This document shows, one piece after another, positions 46,844-54,265 of a DNA stretch of 54,734 nucleotides. This stretch comes from Acidobacteriota bacterium. GTDB taxonomy: Bacteria > Acidobacteriota > Vicinamibacteria > Vicinamibacterales > SCN-69-37. Below the pieces are notes generated by a model. It saw only the letters and a list, made by a program, of their open reading frames with translations, ran no database searches and had not been told where the DNA came from. The number at the start of each line of letters is the position of its first letter. The stretch's first letter is position 1. Location of the stretch: NCBI GenBank assembly GCA_947467605.1, contig CANIII010000026.1, forward strand, positions 1 to 54,734, in the 5' to 3' direction. The position numbers and the translations under genes are program-made.

Positions 46844-47215
46844 CTATTTCCGGAGGTAGTCGTCGGTCTTGGCGAGCCAATCCGCTCGCGGTGGGTCGAA
46901 GATGTCGACGTCGAGCGTGTCTTCGAGCGCTTCGGCCTTGTGCCAGACCATCGATGGAATGTGCAGCACCTCGCCAGCGCGGACCGTGAGCTCCTGCTCG
47001 CCGTGCTCGCCGATCCAGAAGTGCAACGCGCCCTCGAGGATGTAGGTGAGCTGCTCGTTTTCGTGCTGATGCGTCGGCACGATGCAGCCCTTCTTCAGAT
47101 ACACGTGCGCCAGCATCATGCGGTCGCCCGTGACCAGTCGCCGATCGAGCAGCGGCGACACCGTTTCGAGCGGCATGTCCTTCCAGCGGTAGAACGTGAC
47201 GGCGCGATCAGCCAT
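46844..47215 (-). CDS. Cupin-domain protein
   Basis: 123 residues, one cupin barrel. Motif 1 is VPTHQHENEQLTYILEGAL (His, His, Glu metal ligands) and motif 2 is AGEVLHIPSMVWHKAEA (His). It probably binds a divalent metal. The N-terminus (MADRAVTFYRWKDMPLETVS) and C-terminus (DPPRADWLAKTDDYLRK) are short. It forms an operon with the SDR and the glycine-zipper protein (3 bp and a 4-bp overlap), suggesting a small catabolic or detoxification unit. Function not known. Confidence 0.88.
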   Translation of the reverse strand: MADRAVTFYRWKDMPLETVSPLLDRRLVTGDRMMLAHVYLKKGCIVPTHQHENEQLTYILEGALHFWIGEHGEQELTVRAGEVLHIPSMVWHKAEALEDTLDVDIFDPPRADWLAKTDDYLRK

Positions 47216-47318
47216 GGGCGAATTCTATCCTGCACCGTGCTCTCTTCTGCGCGGGACCCCGATGAATCGAGTCGGCATCAGGCTTTACCTTCCCGAGGCC
47301 GCACCTGTCTGAGTAGAC

Positions 47319-47408
47319 ATGTCGGTGAAGAAGGCTGCGTTGGCCATTCTCGTGCTCGTCGTCTGTGTGGTGGGTATCGCGCTGTCGGCCGTGCTGGGGC
47401 GGGAGTAG
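47319..47408 (+). CDS. 29-residue single-pass membrane peptide
   Basis: ATG at 47319 to TAG at 47406-47408. The translation begins MSVKKAALAILVLV and continues VCVVGIALSAVLGRE: two lysines, a membrane-length hydrophobic helix, and a charged end. A perfect 10-bp hairpin begins in its stop codon. The gap between cupin and glnA is otherwise empty. The ribosome-binding site is weak (GAG at a short distance), so confidence is moderate. Charge distribution suggests the N-terminus stays in the cytoplasm. Confidence 0.5.
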   Translation: MSVKKAALAILVLVVCVVGIALSAVLGRE

Positions 47409-47436
47409 CCGCCGGGCAGGTCGCCCGGCGGCCTTT
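47408..47436 (+). terminator. Hairpin after the small membrane peptide gene
   Basis: GCCGCCGGGC (47408-47417), AGGTC loop, GCCCGGCGGC (47423-47432), then CTTTC. Perfect 10-bp GC stem with a short T-run on the plus strand. It also lies 15 bp beyond the glnA stop on the other strand, where no T-run follows, so it may serve both genes. Confidence 0.65.
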
Positions 47437-47446
47437 CAAACAGGTT

Positions 47447-48877
47447 CTAGAACATCGACCAGAGGTACTGATTCGTCACTTCGTGATGGAACTGCACTTC
47501 TGAGGTCTTGATCTGCGATCCGAGCGCCTTCGGGCAACGCTCAGCCGACATCAACTTCACATCTGCGTAGCGCGTGTGCACTTCCTCGCCGAGCATGTCA
47601 CCCACGAACTTGCTGCTCTTGAACAGCCGGATCGCGTCGTAGATGTTGTCGGGCAGGAACTTCGTGCGCGAGCGGCGCGTTTCGGCATCGCCCTCGTCGA
47701 TCGGACCTTCGAGGCCGGTGCGCAGGAGCGTGTAGAGCGCGAGGTACGGGTTGGCGTCTGGCGCGATCGATCGCACTTCGACGCGTGCCGACTTCTCATT
47801 ACCGATTGGGATACGCACCATCGCGCCGCGGTTGACGGCCGACGCCTTGATCTGGTTCGGCGCCTCGTAGTGCGGGTCGAGACGACGGTAGGCGTTCACG
47901 CTCGGGTTGAGCGCGAGGCAGATCTCCTGGCCGCTGGCGAGAATGCGATCGATGAAGTTCCAGCCCGACTTCGAGAGCTTGTCTTGCCCCTTCGGATCGA
48001 AGAACTGGTTTTTGCCGCCCTTTGAGATCGAGAGGTTCGTGTGCATGCCGTTGCCGTTGACACCGGTCACCGGCTTGGGCAGGAAGCTCGCGGTCAGATC
48101 CATCCGCGCGGCCACCTGACGGCAGAGCAGTTTGTAGAGCAGGACCTGATCGGCGGCGATGTTCACTTCGCTGTACGAGTAGTTCATCTCGAACTGCGAC
48201 GGCGCGACTTCCGGGTGATCCTTCTCGTTCTCGAAGCCCATCGCGCGCTGCACTTCGGCGGCGCTGTCGATGAAGAGCCGCAGCGCGTCGCCCGGCAACG
48301 AGTGGTAGTAGCCGCCGGTGCTGATCAGCTCGAACTTGCCGGTCTCGTGGTAATGACGCTCGGCGTCACGGCCCTTGAACAGGAAGCCTTCGATTTCCAT
48401 GGCGGCGTTGAAGACCGACGCGTCTTTCTTGAAGCGCTGTTCGGTGAACGCTTTCAGGCGCGAGCGGAGGTCGGCGACGTAGGGTGTGCCGTCCTTCTCG
48501 AGCACTTCGGCAAACACGAGCGCTTTGCCCGGGCCGAAGACGTCTGACGGCAGCATGTAGAACGCCGGCCAGTCGATCGCGAGGCGCAGGTCCGACTCTG
48601 ACTGCTGCGAGAAGCCACGGATGGACGAGCCATCGAACGTGAGGTTGTCGGCCGACTTGAGCAGGAACTTCTTGTCGTAGTCGAGCACATGCATCCGGCC
48701 TTCGAGGTCGGAGAAGCAGACGGTGACGGCCTTGATCCGCTTTTCATCCGTCAGATATTTCATCTGCCGTTCGCGCGCCTTGTGCGCCGGCGTGCGCTTC
48801 TGCCGGGCCTCTTTCGTGGCCAGGTTCATGTCTTCGAGCTTGTCGTAGGGGATTTCGAGAAAATCACGCAATGGCAT
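47447..48877 (-). CDS. glnA: Glutamine synthetase, type I
   Basis: 476 residues. It makes glutamine from glutamate, ammonia and ATP. Landmarks: FSDLEGRMHVLDY, NLTFDGSSIRGF (first metal-binding domain), FNAAMEIEGFLF (metal Glu), HPEVAPSQFEMNYS (metal Glu pair region), VTGVNGNGMHTNLSISK (His and flexible region), NPSVNAYRRLDPHYEAPN, and ARVEVRSIAPDANPYLALY (substrate Arg and Glu). The usual adenylylation loop with NLYDLPPEE is not seen; the equivalent segment reads FLPDNIYDAIRLF, so control by adenylylation is doubtful. GGAG precedes the ATG by nine bases, and a sigma-70-like promoter is visible upstream. Confidence 0.96.
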   Translation of the reverse strand: MPLRDFLEIPYDKLEDMNLATKEARQKRTPAHKARERQMKYLTDEKRIKAVTVCFSDLEGRMHVLDYDKKFLLKSADNLTFDGSSIRGFSQQSESDLRLAIDWPAFYMLPSDVFGPGKALVFAEVLEKDGTPYVADLRSRLKAFTEQRFKKDASVFNAAMEIEGFLFKGRDAERHYHETGKFELISTGGYYHSLPGDALRLFIDSAAEVQRAMGFENEKDHPEVAPSQFEMNYSYSEVNIAADQVLLYKLLCRQVAARMDLTASFLPKPVTGVNGNGMHTNLSISKGGKNQFFDPKGQDKLSKSGWNFIDRILASGQEICLALNPSVNAYRRLDPHYEAPNQIKASAVNRGAMVRIPIGNEKSARVEVRSIAPDANPYLALYTLLRTGLEGPIDEGDAETRRSRTKFLPDNIYDAIRLFKSSKFVGDMLGEEVHTRYADVKLMSAERCPKALGSQIKTSEVQFHHEVTNQYLWSMF

Positions 48878-48913
48878 GGGTGGGCTCCATGGGGAATAAG
48901 ATCTAACGTTTAT

Positions 48914-48942
48914 AACATAAAAACACTCTGGATAAGGGTAAA
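48914..48942 (-). promoter_or_regulatory. Candidate glnA promoter
   Basis: On the minus strand TTTACC (48942-48937), 17 bases, TATGTT (48919-48914). This is an acceptable sigma-70-type match, placed about 37 bp before the glnA start codon in an AT-rich island that stands out from the GC-rich surroundings. Confidence 0.5.
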
Positions 48943-48954
48943 ACGCTCTCCGTT

Positions 48955-49153
48955 AAGGGTGAGCGGGTAAGCGGGTGAGCTTGGTAGAGCGGGTGCTCAG
49001 GTGCGCGGGTGCGTCGTGTGAGCAGGTGCGCGGGTGCTCGCCGGCGCGCACCCCTGTGTCCGCGCACCTGCGCACCTGAATTACCTGCGCACCCGGATTA
49101 CCCGCGCACCTGAGCACCCGCTTACGTGTTCACCCGCTTACCCGCTTACCCGA
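48955..49153. repeat. Second large imperfect palindrome of GCGGGTRA units
   Basis: The left side reads GGGTGA-GCGGGTAA-GCGGGTGA and continues with degenerate units such as GCGGGTGC, TCAGGTGC and GCGGGTGC. The right side has the same units on the opposite strand (CACCCGCTTACCCGCTTACC near its end). Each arm is about 90 bp and more degenerate than the copy at 28199-28355. Together with the promoter region it fills the 304-bp gap between the divergent glnA and phzF-like genes; no gene is seen in it. Confidence 0.85.
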
Positions 49154-49181
49154 TCCCTCGCCTGCGATAGTCTTCTTCGTC

Positions 49182-49973
49182 ATGGCGTTCCCTCTGCTGC
49201 AAATTGATGCCTTTACCGCCGAAGCCTTTCGCGGAAACTCCGCAGCGGTCTGCCTGCTCGATGCACCGCGCGACGCCGTGTGGATGCAACAGGTCGCGAT
49301 GGAGATGAACCTGTCGGAGACGGCGTTCGTCGAACCGCAGGCCGACGGCTTCAACCTGCGATGGTTTACGCCGGTCGCAGAAGTGAATCTGTGCGGACAC
49401 GCCACGCTCGCCACCGCACACGCGCTCTGGGAAACAGGCCGACTCGCCGCGGCCGACACCGCCCGCTTTCACACACGGAGCGGCCTCTTGACGGCGGTGC
49501 GCGATGGCGGCCGCATCGAGCTGAACTTTCCCGTCGTGGCGCCGGAGCCCATTCAGCCACCACCGGGCCTCCTGGAGTCACTTGGCGTCACCGCCCGCTA
49601 CGTTGGCCGTGGCGGCACGGATTACGTCGTCGAGGTCGAGTCGGAAGCGGTGGTGCGCGCGATGACGCCGAACTTCGTGTCGTTGGCCACGGTGGAGTGT
49701 CGCGGAGTGACCGTCACGGCGCCAAGCGCGGACGGTGCGTGCGACTTTGTCTCGCGGTTCTTCGCGCCGAAGGTTGGCATCAACGAAGATCCGGTGACTG
49801 GCTCCGCGCACTGCCGTCTGGTGCCGTACTGGAGTGCGAAACTTGGGAAGACGCAGATGCTCGCGCACCAAGTGTCGGCGCGCGGCGGCGTGCTGTTTGT
49901 GACGTTGGATGGCGACCGCGTGCGGATGGCCGGGCGCGCCGTGACCGTGCTCCGCGGCGAATTGCTGGCGTAG
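49182..49973 (+). CDS. PhzF-family isomerase-like protein
   Basis: 263 residues. The diaminopimelate-epimerase-like double fold of PhzF proteins is recognisable: LLQIDAFTAEAFRGNSAAVC, MEMNLSETAFVE (the catalytic Glu), LRWFTPVAEVNLCGHATLA, and in the second half FVSRFFAPKVGINEDPVTGSAH. PhzF itself isomerises DHHA in phenazine synthesis, but no other phz genes are present and most members of this family have unknown substrates. A long perfect hairpin follows the stop. Confidence 0.93.
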   Translation: MAFPLLQIDAFTAEAFRGNSAAVCLLDAPRDAVWMQQVAMEMNLSETAFVEPQADGFNLRWFTPVAEVNLCGHATLATAHALWETGRLAAADTARFHTRSGLLTAVRDGGRIELNFPVVAPEPIQPPPGLLESLGVTARYVGRGGTDYVVEVESEAVVRAMTPNFVSLATVECRGVTVTAPSADGACDFVSRFFAPKVGINEDPVTGSAHCRLVPYWSAKLGKTQMLAHQVSARGGVLFVTLDGDRVRMAGRAVTVLRGELLA

Positions 49974-49986
49974 CTTCCGGGAATTG

Positions 49987-50023
49987 AGATCGGGAGTCAA
50001 TTCAGCGAATTGACTCCCGATCT
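49987..50023. terminator. Perfect 17-bp hairpin between convergent genes
   Basis: AGATCGGGAGTCAATTC (49987-50003), loop AGC, GAATTGACTCCCGATCT (50007-50023). It separates the PhzF gene (+) from the frameshifted outer-membrane gene (-). A GTTATT follows on the plus strand. It is likely a bidirectional terminator. Confidence 0.8.
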
Positions 50024-50036
50024 GTTATTGAGTCGC

Positions 50037-50809
50037 CTAAAACCTGAAGCCGAACCCGAGCGTGATGACCGGGAAGTACTTTGTGTAGGGCTTGTTCAGG
50101 TGGTCGTTCAATTCGACGTTCTGCTTCCTCACCTCGGTCTGAATCGACGCGTCGGTCGCGATGTCTTTGCAATTCCCGCCGTTTTGCGCGCAGGCCAGCC
50201 CCGTGAACGCGATCGTTCCTGGAAAACCACGCCGATCTCGAACGGGATGCTCCAGTGCCTGGTGCGCGGCACGATGTTGCCCCAGCCCATCGTCATTGCA
50301 AACGCGCTGCTCTTGACGGTCACCTTGCCGGCGGCTCTGATCGGGTTCGTCGAACTGCTGTAGTAGTTGACGTCGCCGATCTCGATCTTCTGGCCGGGCG
50401 TCGCCGTGAGGCTCAGCTCACCGTTCGTGTCGTTGGCGAACACCATGCCGGGGCTCAGGTGGAACCCGCCACCAAACGGGAACCAGTCGAGAAATGCGTG
50501 CACCGACTTCAGCTTCACCTTTGCCGTCGTGATGCTGCCATCCTTGTCATCGACGAAATCGTGGGACCAGCTGAAGTTGTTCAAGCCGGCCCGAATGTTG
50601 GCCTTGTCGCTGAGCTTCACGGCGATGTCGCCACCGATGCCGAGCGTCGATGCCTGAACCGCGATGCCAACGCGGCCGTCGCCTGTTGAGCTAGACGACA
50701 TGCCAGACGATGCCGGGGCAGCGGGTGCAGACGTCTGAGCCGAAGCAATAGACGAAACACCGACAGCCATTGCCAAGGCAAGCAGAACCGACCAGAGTCG
50801 AAAACGCAT
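50037..50809 (-). pseudogene. Outer-membrane barrel protein with a one-base frameshift
   Basis: The gene starts at the ATG at 50809 (GGAGG upstream; signal peptide WSVLLALAMAVGVSSIASAQ) and reads as a barrel protein (VGIAVQASTLGIGGDIAVKL, VHAFLDWFPFGGGFHLSPGM). Near 50217-50222 the frame breaks: after IPFEIGVVFQ the original frame gives an Arg/Ser-rich tail ending at 50129. Shifting by one base restores TIAFTGLACAQNGGNCKDI and a perfect barrel ending YFPVITLGFGFRF with TAG at 50037-50039. The terminal Phe is the outer-membrane insertion signal, so the intact protein would be about 257 residues. Either a real mutation or a sequencing error; a single missing base suffices. Confidence 0.8.
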
Positions 50810-50924
50810 CTTTGGAAGCCTCCATGTGAGTCGTGGAGCGCCAACATGGTCCTCTCTCCAGCGAAACGCAAGGTAATAGCGGGTATCAGGGGGCATTCGG
50901 ACTGATCTCGCTGTCGATGGTCCG

Positions 50925-51479
50925 TTATCGAACGGTGACGTTCTTCAGCGAGTCGCCGACCTCGAGCTTGTCGACCACTTCCATGCCCTTGGTCACCTTG
51001 CCGAGCGGCGCGTACTTGCCGTTGAGCGCCGGGTTCGCCCCCGTCAGGATGAAGAACTGGCTGTCGGCCGTCTCGGCCTTGCGATCCGTGCGGTACGCGT
51101 AACCGACGATGCCGCGTTCGAACTTACGCTTGGAGGTCTCGGCGACGCCGATCGGCTTGATCGCCATCTTCGGGCCGCTCCCGCCGGTGCCCCATTCGGC
51201 GCGCTTGGTCAGGTCTCGCGAGAGCGGATCGCCCGTCTGCACAATGCCGGGCTGTACCCAGTGGAAACGCTGGCCTCGATAGAACCCCTTCCGGGCCAGT
51301 TCCACGAAGCGCTCCGTCGATTTGGGCGCATCGTCAAACGTCTCGATTTCGATGATCCCCTTGGCGGTCTCGATGACGATGACCGCCGCAGCCGGCGCGG
51401 CCTTGCCGGCCTCGCGCAGCAGTGGGGTATGAGGGAGAAGCAACACAGCAGCCAGACCAGCGGCAAACATCGGACGCAT
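50925..51479 (-). CDS. Exported cyclophilin-type peptidyl-prolyl isomerase
   Basis: 184 residues. Signal peptide (MRPMFAAGLAAVLLLPHTPLL). The cyclophilin barrel has VIVIETAKGIIEIETFDDAP, FVELARKGFYRGQRFHWVQPGIVQTGDP (the active-site Arg is Gln/Arg-shifted in this bacterial branch), DSQFFILTGANPALNGKYAPLGKV and GMEVVDKLEVGD. It speeds up prolyl cis-trans isomerisation in exported proteins. Divergent from the NifU-like gene with 164 bp between. Confidence 0.9.
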   Translation of the reverse strand: MRPMFAAGLAAVLLLPHTPLLREAGKAAPAAAVIVIETAKGIIEIETFDDAPKSTERFVELARKGFYRGQRFHWVQPGIVQTGDPLSRDLTKRAEWGTGGSGPKMAIKPIGVAETSKRKFERGIVGYAYRTDRKAETADSQFFILTGANPALNGKYAPLGKVTKGMEVVDKLEVGDSLKNVTVR

Positions 51480-51643
51480 GGAACCACCTCCAGAAGAAAA
51501 GCACCGATATCATACGCCTCCCTCGCGCTTTTGAAGCCGGGGACCTTTCCACAGTCGATCGCGGAAAAGTGCGCGAAAACGCCGGGTTGTCGGCACGGTT
51601 GCCGGGGATCCGGCTTGGCAAGCGGTTTGCTATCTCTTGAGCC

Positions 51644-51867
51644 ATGACGACAGCTGACATGGTCGAATCCGTCCTCGAGCGCATCCGGCCCGCGCTCAAC
51701 GCCGACGGCGGGGACATCGAACTCGTGAACCTCGAGGGCGAAGTGGTGCACGTGCGCCTGACCGGCGAATGCGCGGGGTGCCCGAGTGCCGAGATGACGC
51801 TGCGCGTCGGCGTCGAAAGCGCGCTGCGGCGTGTGCGGCCCGGCCTTCGTGTTGTGGCGGTGCTGTG

Positions 51868-51868
<1 letters not shown>
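51644..51868 (+). CDS. NifU-like Fe-S scaffold domain protein
   Basis: 74 residues, a complete single NifU C-terminal domain. LERIRPALNADGGDIELVNLEG and VRLTGECAGCPSAEMTLRVGVE are typical; the two cysteines in CAGC bind a labile Fe-S cluster for delivery to target proteins. The stop TGA (51866-51868) overlaps the ATG of the following sigma-54 regulator remnant, so both were translationally coupled. Confidence 0.92.
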
Positions 51869-52005
<137 letters not shown>

Positions 52006-53292
52006 CGTGAGCCAATGCGCCTTGGCGTGGGCGAAGACCGGGTCCGACCACAACTCGGCCAGGCGACTCTCGGACGTCGTGCGCGTCACGGTCAACGTGA
52101 GCCCGTGACCGCTCACGCGACCACCGGCGTGCACGATGGCGCCGCGCGTGACGATGACCGGCATTTGTTCACCGGTGACAAAGGCGTAGTCGATCGCGCC
52201 GTCTCGGTCGAGCAGGACCGCGTCGGCCGGCACGACTTCCTGCGGACGCAACGTCATCGTGTCGCCGGGTCGCAGTGTTTCGACACGCGTCAGCACCCAC
52301 TCGTCGCCGCGCGCGACCCGTACCGAGAGCGGGAGAAACGACTGCACGGTGCGATCGAACGCGATGCTTTCGAACGCCTTCTGCTGGAAGAGCTTGCCGA
52401 TCAGCAGGAAGAAGACCAGGCCGGAGAACGAGTCGAGAAAGCCTTCGCCGCGACCGACGAGGATCTCGACCACACTGCGGCCGAAGAGCACGGCGAGCCC
52501 CAGGGCAATCGGCACGTCGAGTGTGATCGTGCGCGCGCGCGCGGCCGACCACGCCGAACGGAAGTAGTCAGCGGCGCTGAAGAGCAGCACCGGCAGGGCG
52601 AAGGCCAGATTGAGCAGGCCGAACAATTCCCGGAACTCCGTGGGCAGCGGCGCGCCGTTGGCGTAGCGCGGGATGCTGAAGAGCATCACGTTGCCGAACG
52701 CGAAGCCGGCGACGCCGATCTTCAGATAGAGGCTGCGACGAACCGCGGGGACGCCAGCGGTCTGCGCCGCGTCGAGCACCGGTTCATAGCCCAGCGCCGC
52801 GAGCTGTTCGGCGACCTGGCGCAGGGAAATCTCGGCGGGTCGGAATTCAACGGCGACGGTGCGCTTCATCAGATTGGCTTCTGAGCGCACGATGCCTGGA
52901 TGGAATCGCCAGAGCTGCTCGAGCAGCCACAGGCAGCTGGCGCAGTGCATGGCTGGCGTGGGAAAGACCACGCGCGCGAGTCCGCCGGGCCGCGATGTGA
53001 TGAACCGTGCCGCCACCCACTCGTCGTCGAGCGCCGCGAACCGCGCCGGATCACGATCGGTCGCGGCGCGCTGGGACGTGCCGGGTCGCACATCACAGGT
53101 GTAGAACGCCGTCATGCCATGCGTGGCCAACAGCGCGAAGACCGACGCGCATCCGCCACAACAGAACGTGCCCTCTGGTGTCTCCGTCGCCGCGCGACGA
53201 CACGGGTCGCCGCAGTGACGACACGTGGTCGCTGTGTCCCGCGCGTCAGCGGAGCCAGCAGAGCGATCGAGGACGGCAGTGAGTGTGGTCAC
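52006..53292 (-). pseudogene. 5' remnant of a CcoI/FixI-like copper P-type ATPase
   Basis: About 429 codons from GTG at 53292. The N-terminus has the metal-binding cysteine region CRHCGDPC and FCCGGCASVF, then the HMA-type AMHCASCLWLLEQLW, membrane helices, and the A-domain (VPADAVLLDRDGAIDYAFVTGEQMP, the TGE loop). Sequence similarity ends near SRLAELWSDPVFAHAKAHWL; the translocation CPC helix, the phosphorylation DKTGT motif and the nucleotide-binding domain are absent. The frame runs on to 51334 through antisense sequence, giving a false 652-residue product. In intact form it would export copper for cbb3 oxidase assembly. Confidence 0.85.
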
Positions 53293-53362
53293 GTCGAGTC
53301 GAAGGACTCTTGAGCAAAAGGCACGCCATCAGCGCCTCCGGGCACCGAGACCAATTGCCGGA

Positions 53363-53378
53363 TTTCCGCCAGCGGAAA
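53363..53378. promoter_or_regulatory. Inverted repeat upstream of the azurin-like gene
   Basis: TTTCCGC (53363-53369), CA, GCGGAAA (53372-53378): a perfect 7-bp inverted repeat. It is 27 bp upstream of a longer palindrome and could be a second binding site in the same control region. Confidence 0.4.
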
Positions 53379-53404
53379 ACTGCGGAGTCTCGGCAGAATT
53401 TCGC

Positions 53405-53432
53405 GACATGCGCCGAACTTTCGGCAAATGTC
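53405..53432. promoter_or_regulatory. 28-bp palindrome, candidate operator
   Basis: GACAT, GC, GCCGAA, CT, TTCGGC, AA, ATGTC. Both half-site pairs (GACAT/ATGTC and GCCGAA/TTCGGC) are perfect, 11 of 14 positions in total. It lies about 90 bp before the azurin-like ATG and 113 bp before the divergent ATPase start, in a 228-bp region that holds no gene. Confidence 0.55.
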
Positions 53433-53520
53433 ACACGCTGCGGCCGACGCACTTTCGGCACGAACTGTGCAGTAGGGCAGCGTGACGCAGCGCGATTCGC
53501 TGCACTGAGGAGATGAGTTC

Positions 53521-53997
53521 ATGTGGAACGTTCGAACGATGGTGGCGACAACGATGGTGATGGCGTGTGTCGTGGGTGTCACGCCGACCGAAGCGCGTCA
53601 AACGCCGCGCACAATCACGCTGACGGTGACCGATCCGGTGGGCGAGAAGATGTCGTACAGCCTCAAGCAGATCACGGCCAAGCCCGGTGAGAAGCTGAAG
53701 GTGAGGATCGTGTCGATGGCGCAGACGCCGAAGATCGTCATGGCGCACAACTTCCTCCTTCTTAAAGAAGGCACGAACATCAAAGCCTTCACCGATGCGG
53801 CCGCGAACGCGCGTGCGACCGACTACATTCCGCCCGCGTTCAAGGCCGCGATCATCGCGCAGACGGCGATGGCCGGACCCGGCGAGAGCATGGAGGTGAC
53901 GTTCACCGCGCCGACCAAGCCCGGCAAATACGTCTTTCTGTGCAGTTTCGCTGGGCATTGGGCCGCCGGGATGACCGGTGACTTGATCGTCAAGTAG
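53521..53997 (+). CDS. Azurin-like blue copper protein
   Basis: 158 residues with GAGGAG nine bases before the ATG. Signal peptide up to about residue 25 (MVMACVVGVTPTEA). Cupredoxin copper ligands are all present: His in VMAHNFLLL, then Cys, His and Met in FLCSFAGHWAAGMTG. The spacing matches azurin (C-x4-H-x4-M). It carries electrons in the periplasm, for instance to a cytochrome oxidase. The neighbouring remnant copper-ATPase gene fits a copper/oxidase context. Confidence 0.92.
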   Translation: MWNVRTMVATTMVMACVVGVTPTEARQTPRTITLTVTDPVGEKMSYSLKQITAKPGEKLKVRIVSMAQTPKIVMAHNFLLLKEGTNIKAFTDAAANARATDYIPPAFKAAIIAQTAMAGPGESMEVTFTAPTKPGKYVFLCSFAGHWAAGMTGDLIVK

Positions 53998-54019
53998 CCT
54001 GACGGCCCCCGAGGCGCGC

Positions 54020-54265
54020 ATGTCGTCGATGATTGATCGCGAAAAAGTAGTCGCCGTCTTGATCAAGCGCTTTCCGGCGGCCCCACTGAATGACGTGGCG
54101 GCGGCCGCCAATGCTATCGTCGGGCTCGAGCTGGAATACGCGCCGGTGCTGGCGGCCGACGTCGCACGCCTCGAATGTGAAGTGGGGTCGCACCTCTACT
54201 CCGTGCGACACCTCGGCAATGGCGACCTGCGGTTGTTCGTGCGCAATCGCGGTCGTCCGAACTAG
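54020..54265 (+). CDS. Small hypothetical protein
   Basis: 81 residues. A helical N-terminus (IDREKVVAVLIKRFP) with AAANAIVGLELEYAPVL, then a C-terminal beta hairpin (SHLYSVRHLGNGDLRLFVRN). No family recognised. It starts 22 bp after the azurin gene and could be co-transcribed. Its stop codon overlaps by 4 bp with the end of the convergent cyclophilin gene. Confidence 0.6.
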   Translation: MSSMIDREKVVAVLIKRFPAAPLNDVAAAANAIVGLELEYAPVLAADVARLECEVGSHLYSVRHLGNGDLRLFVRNRGRPN

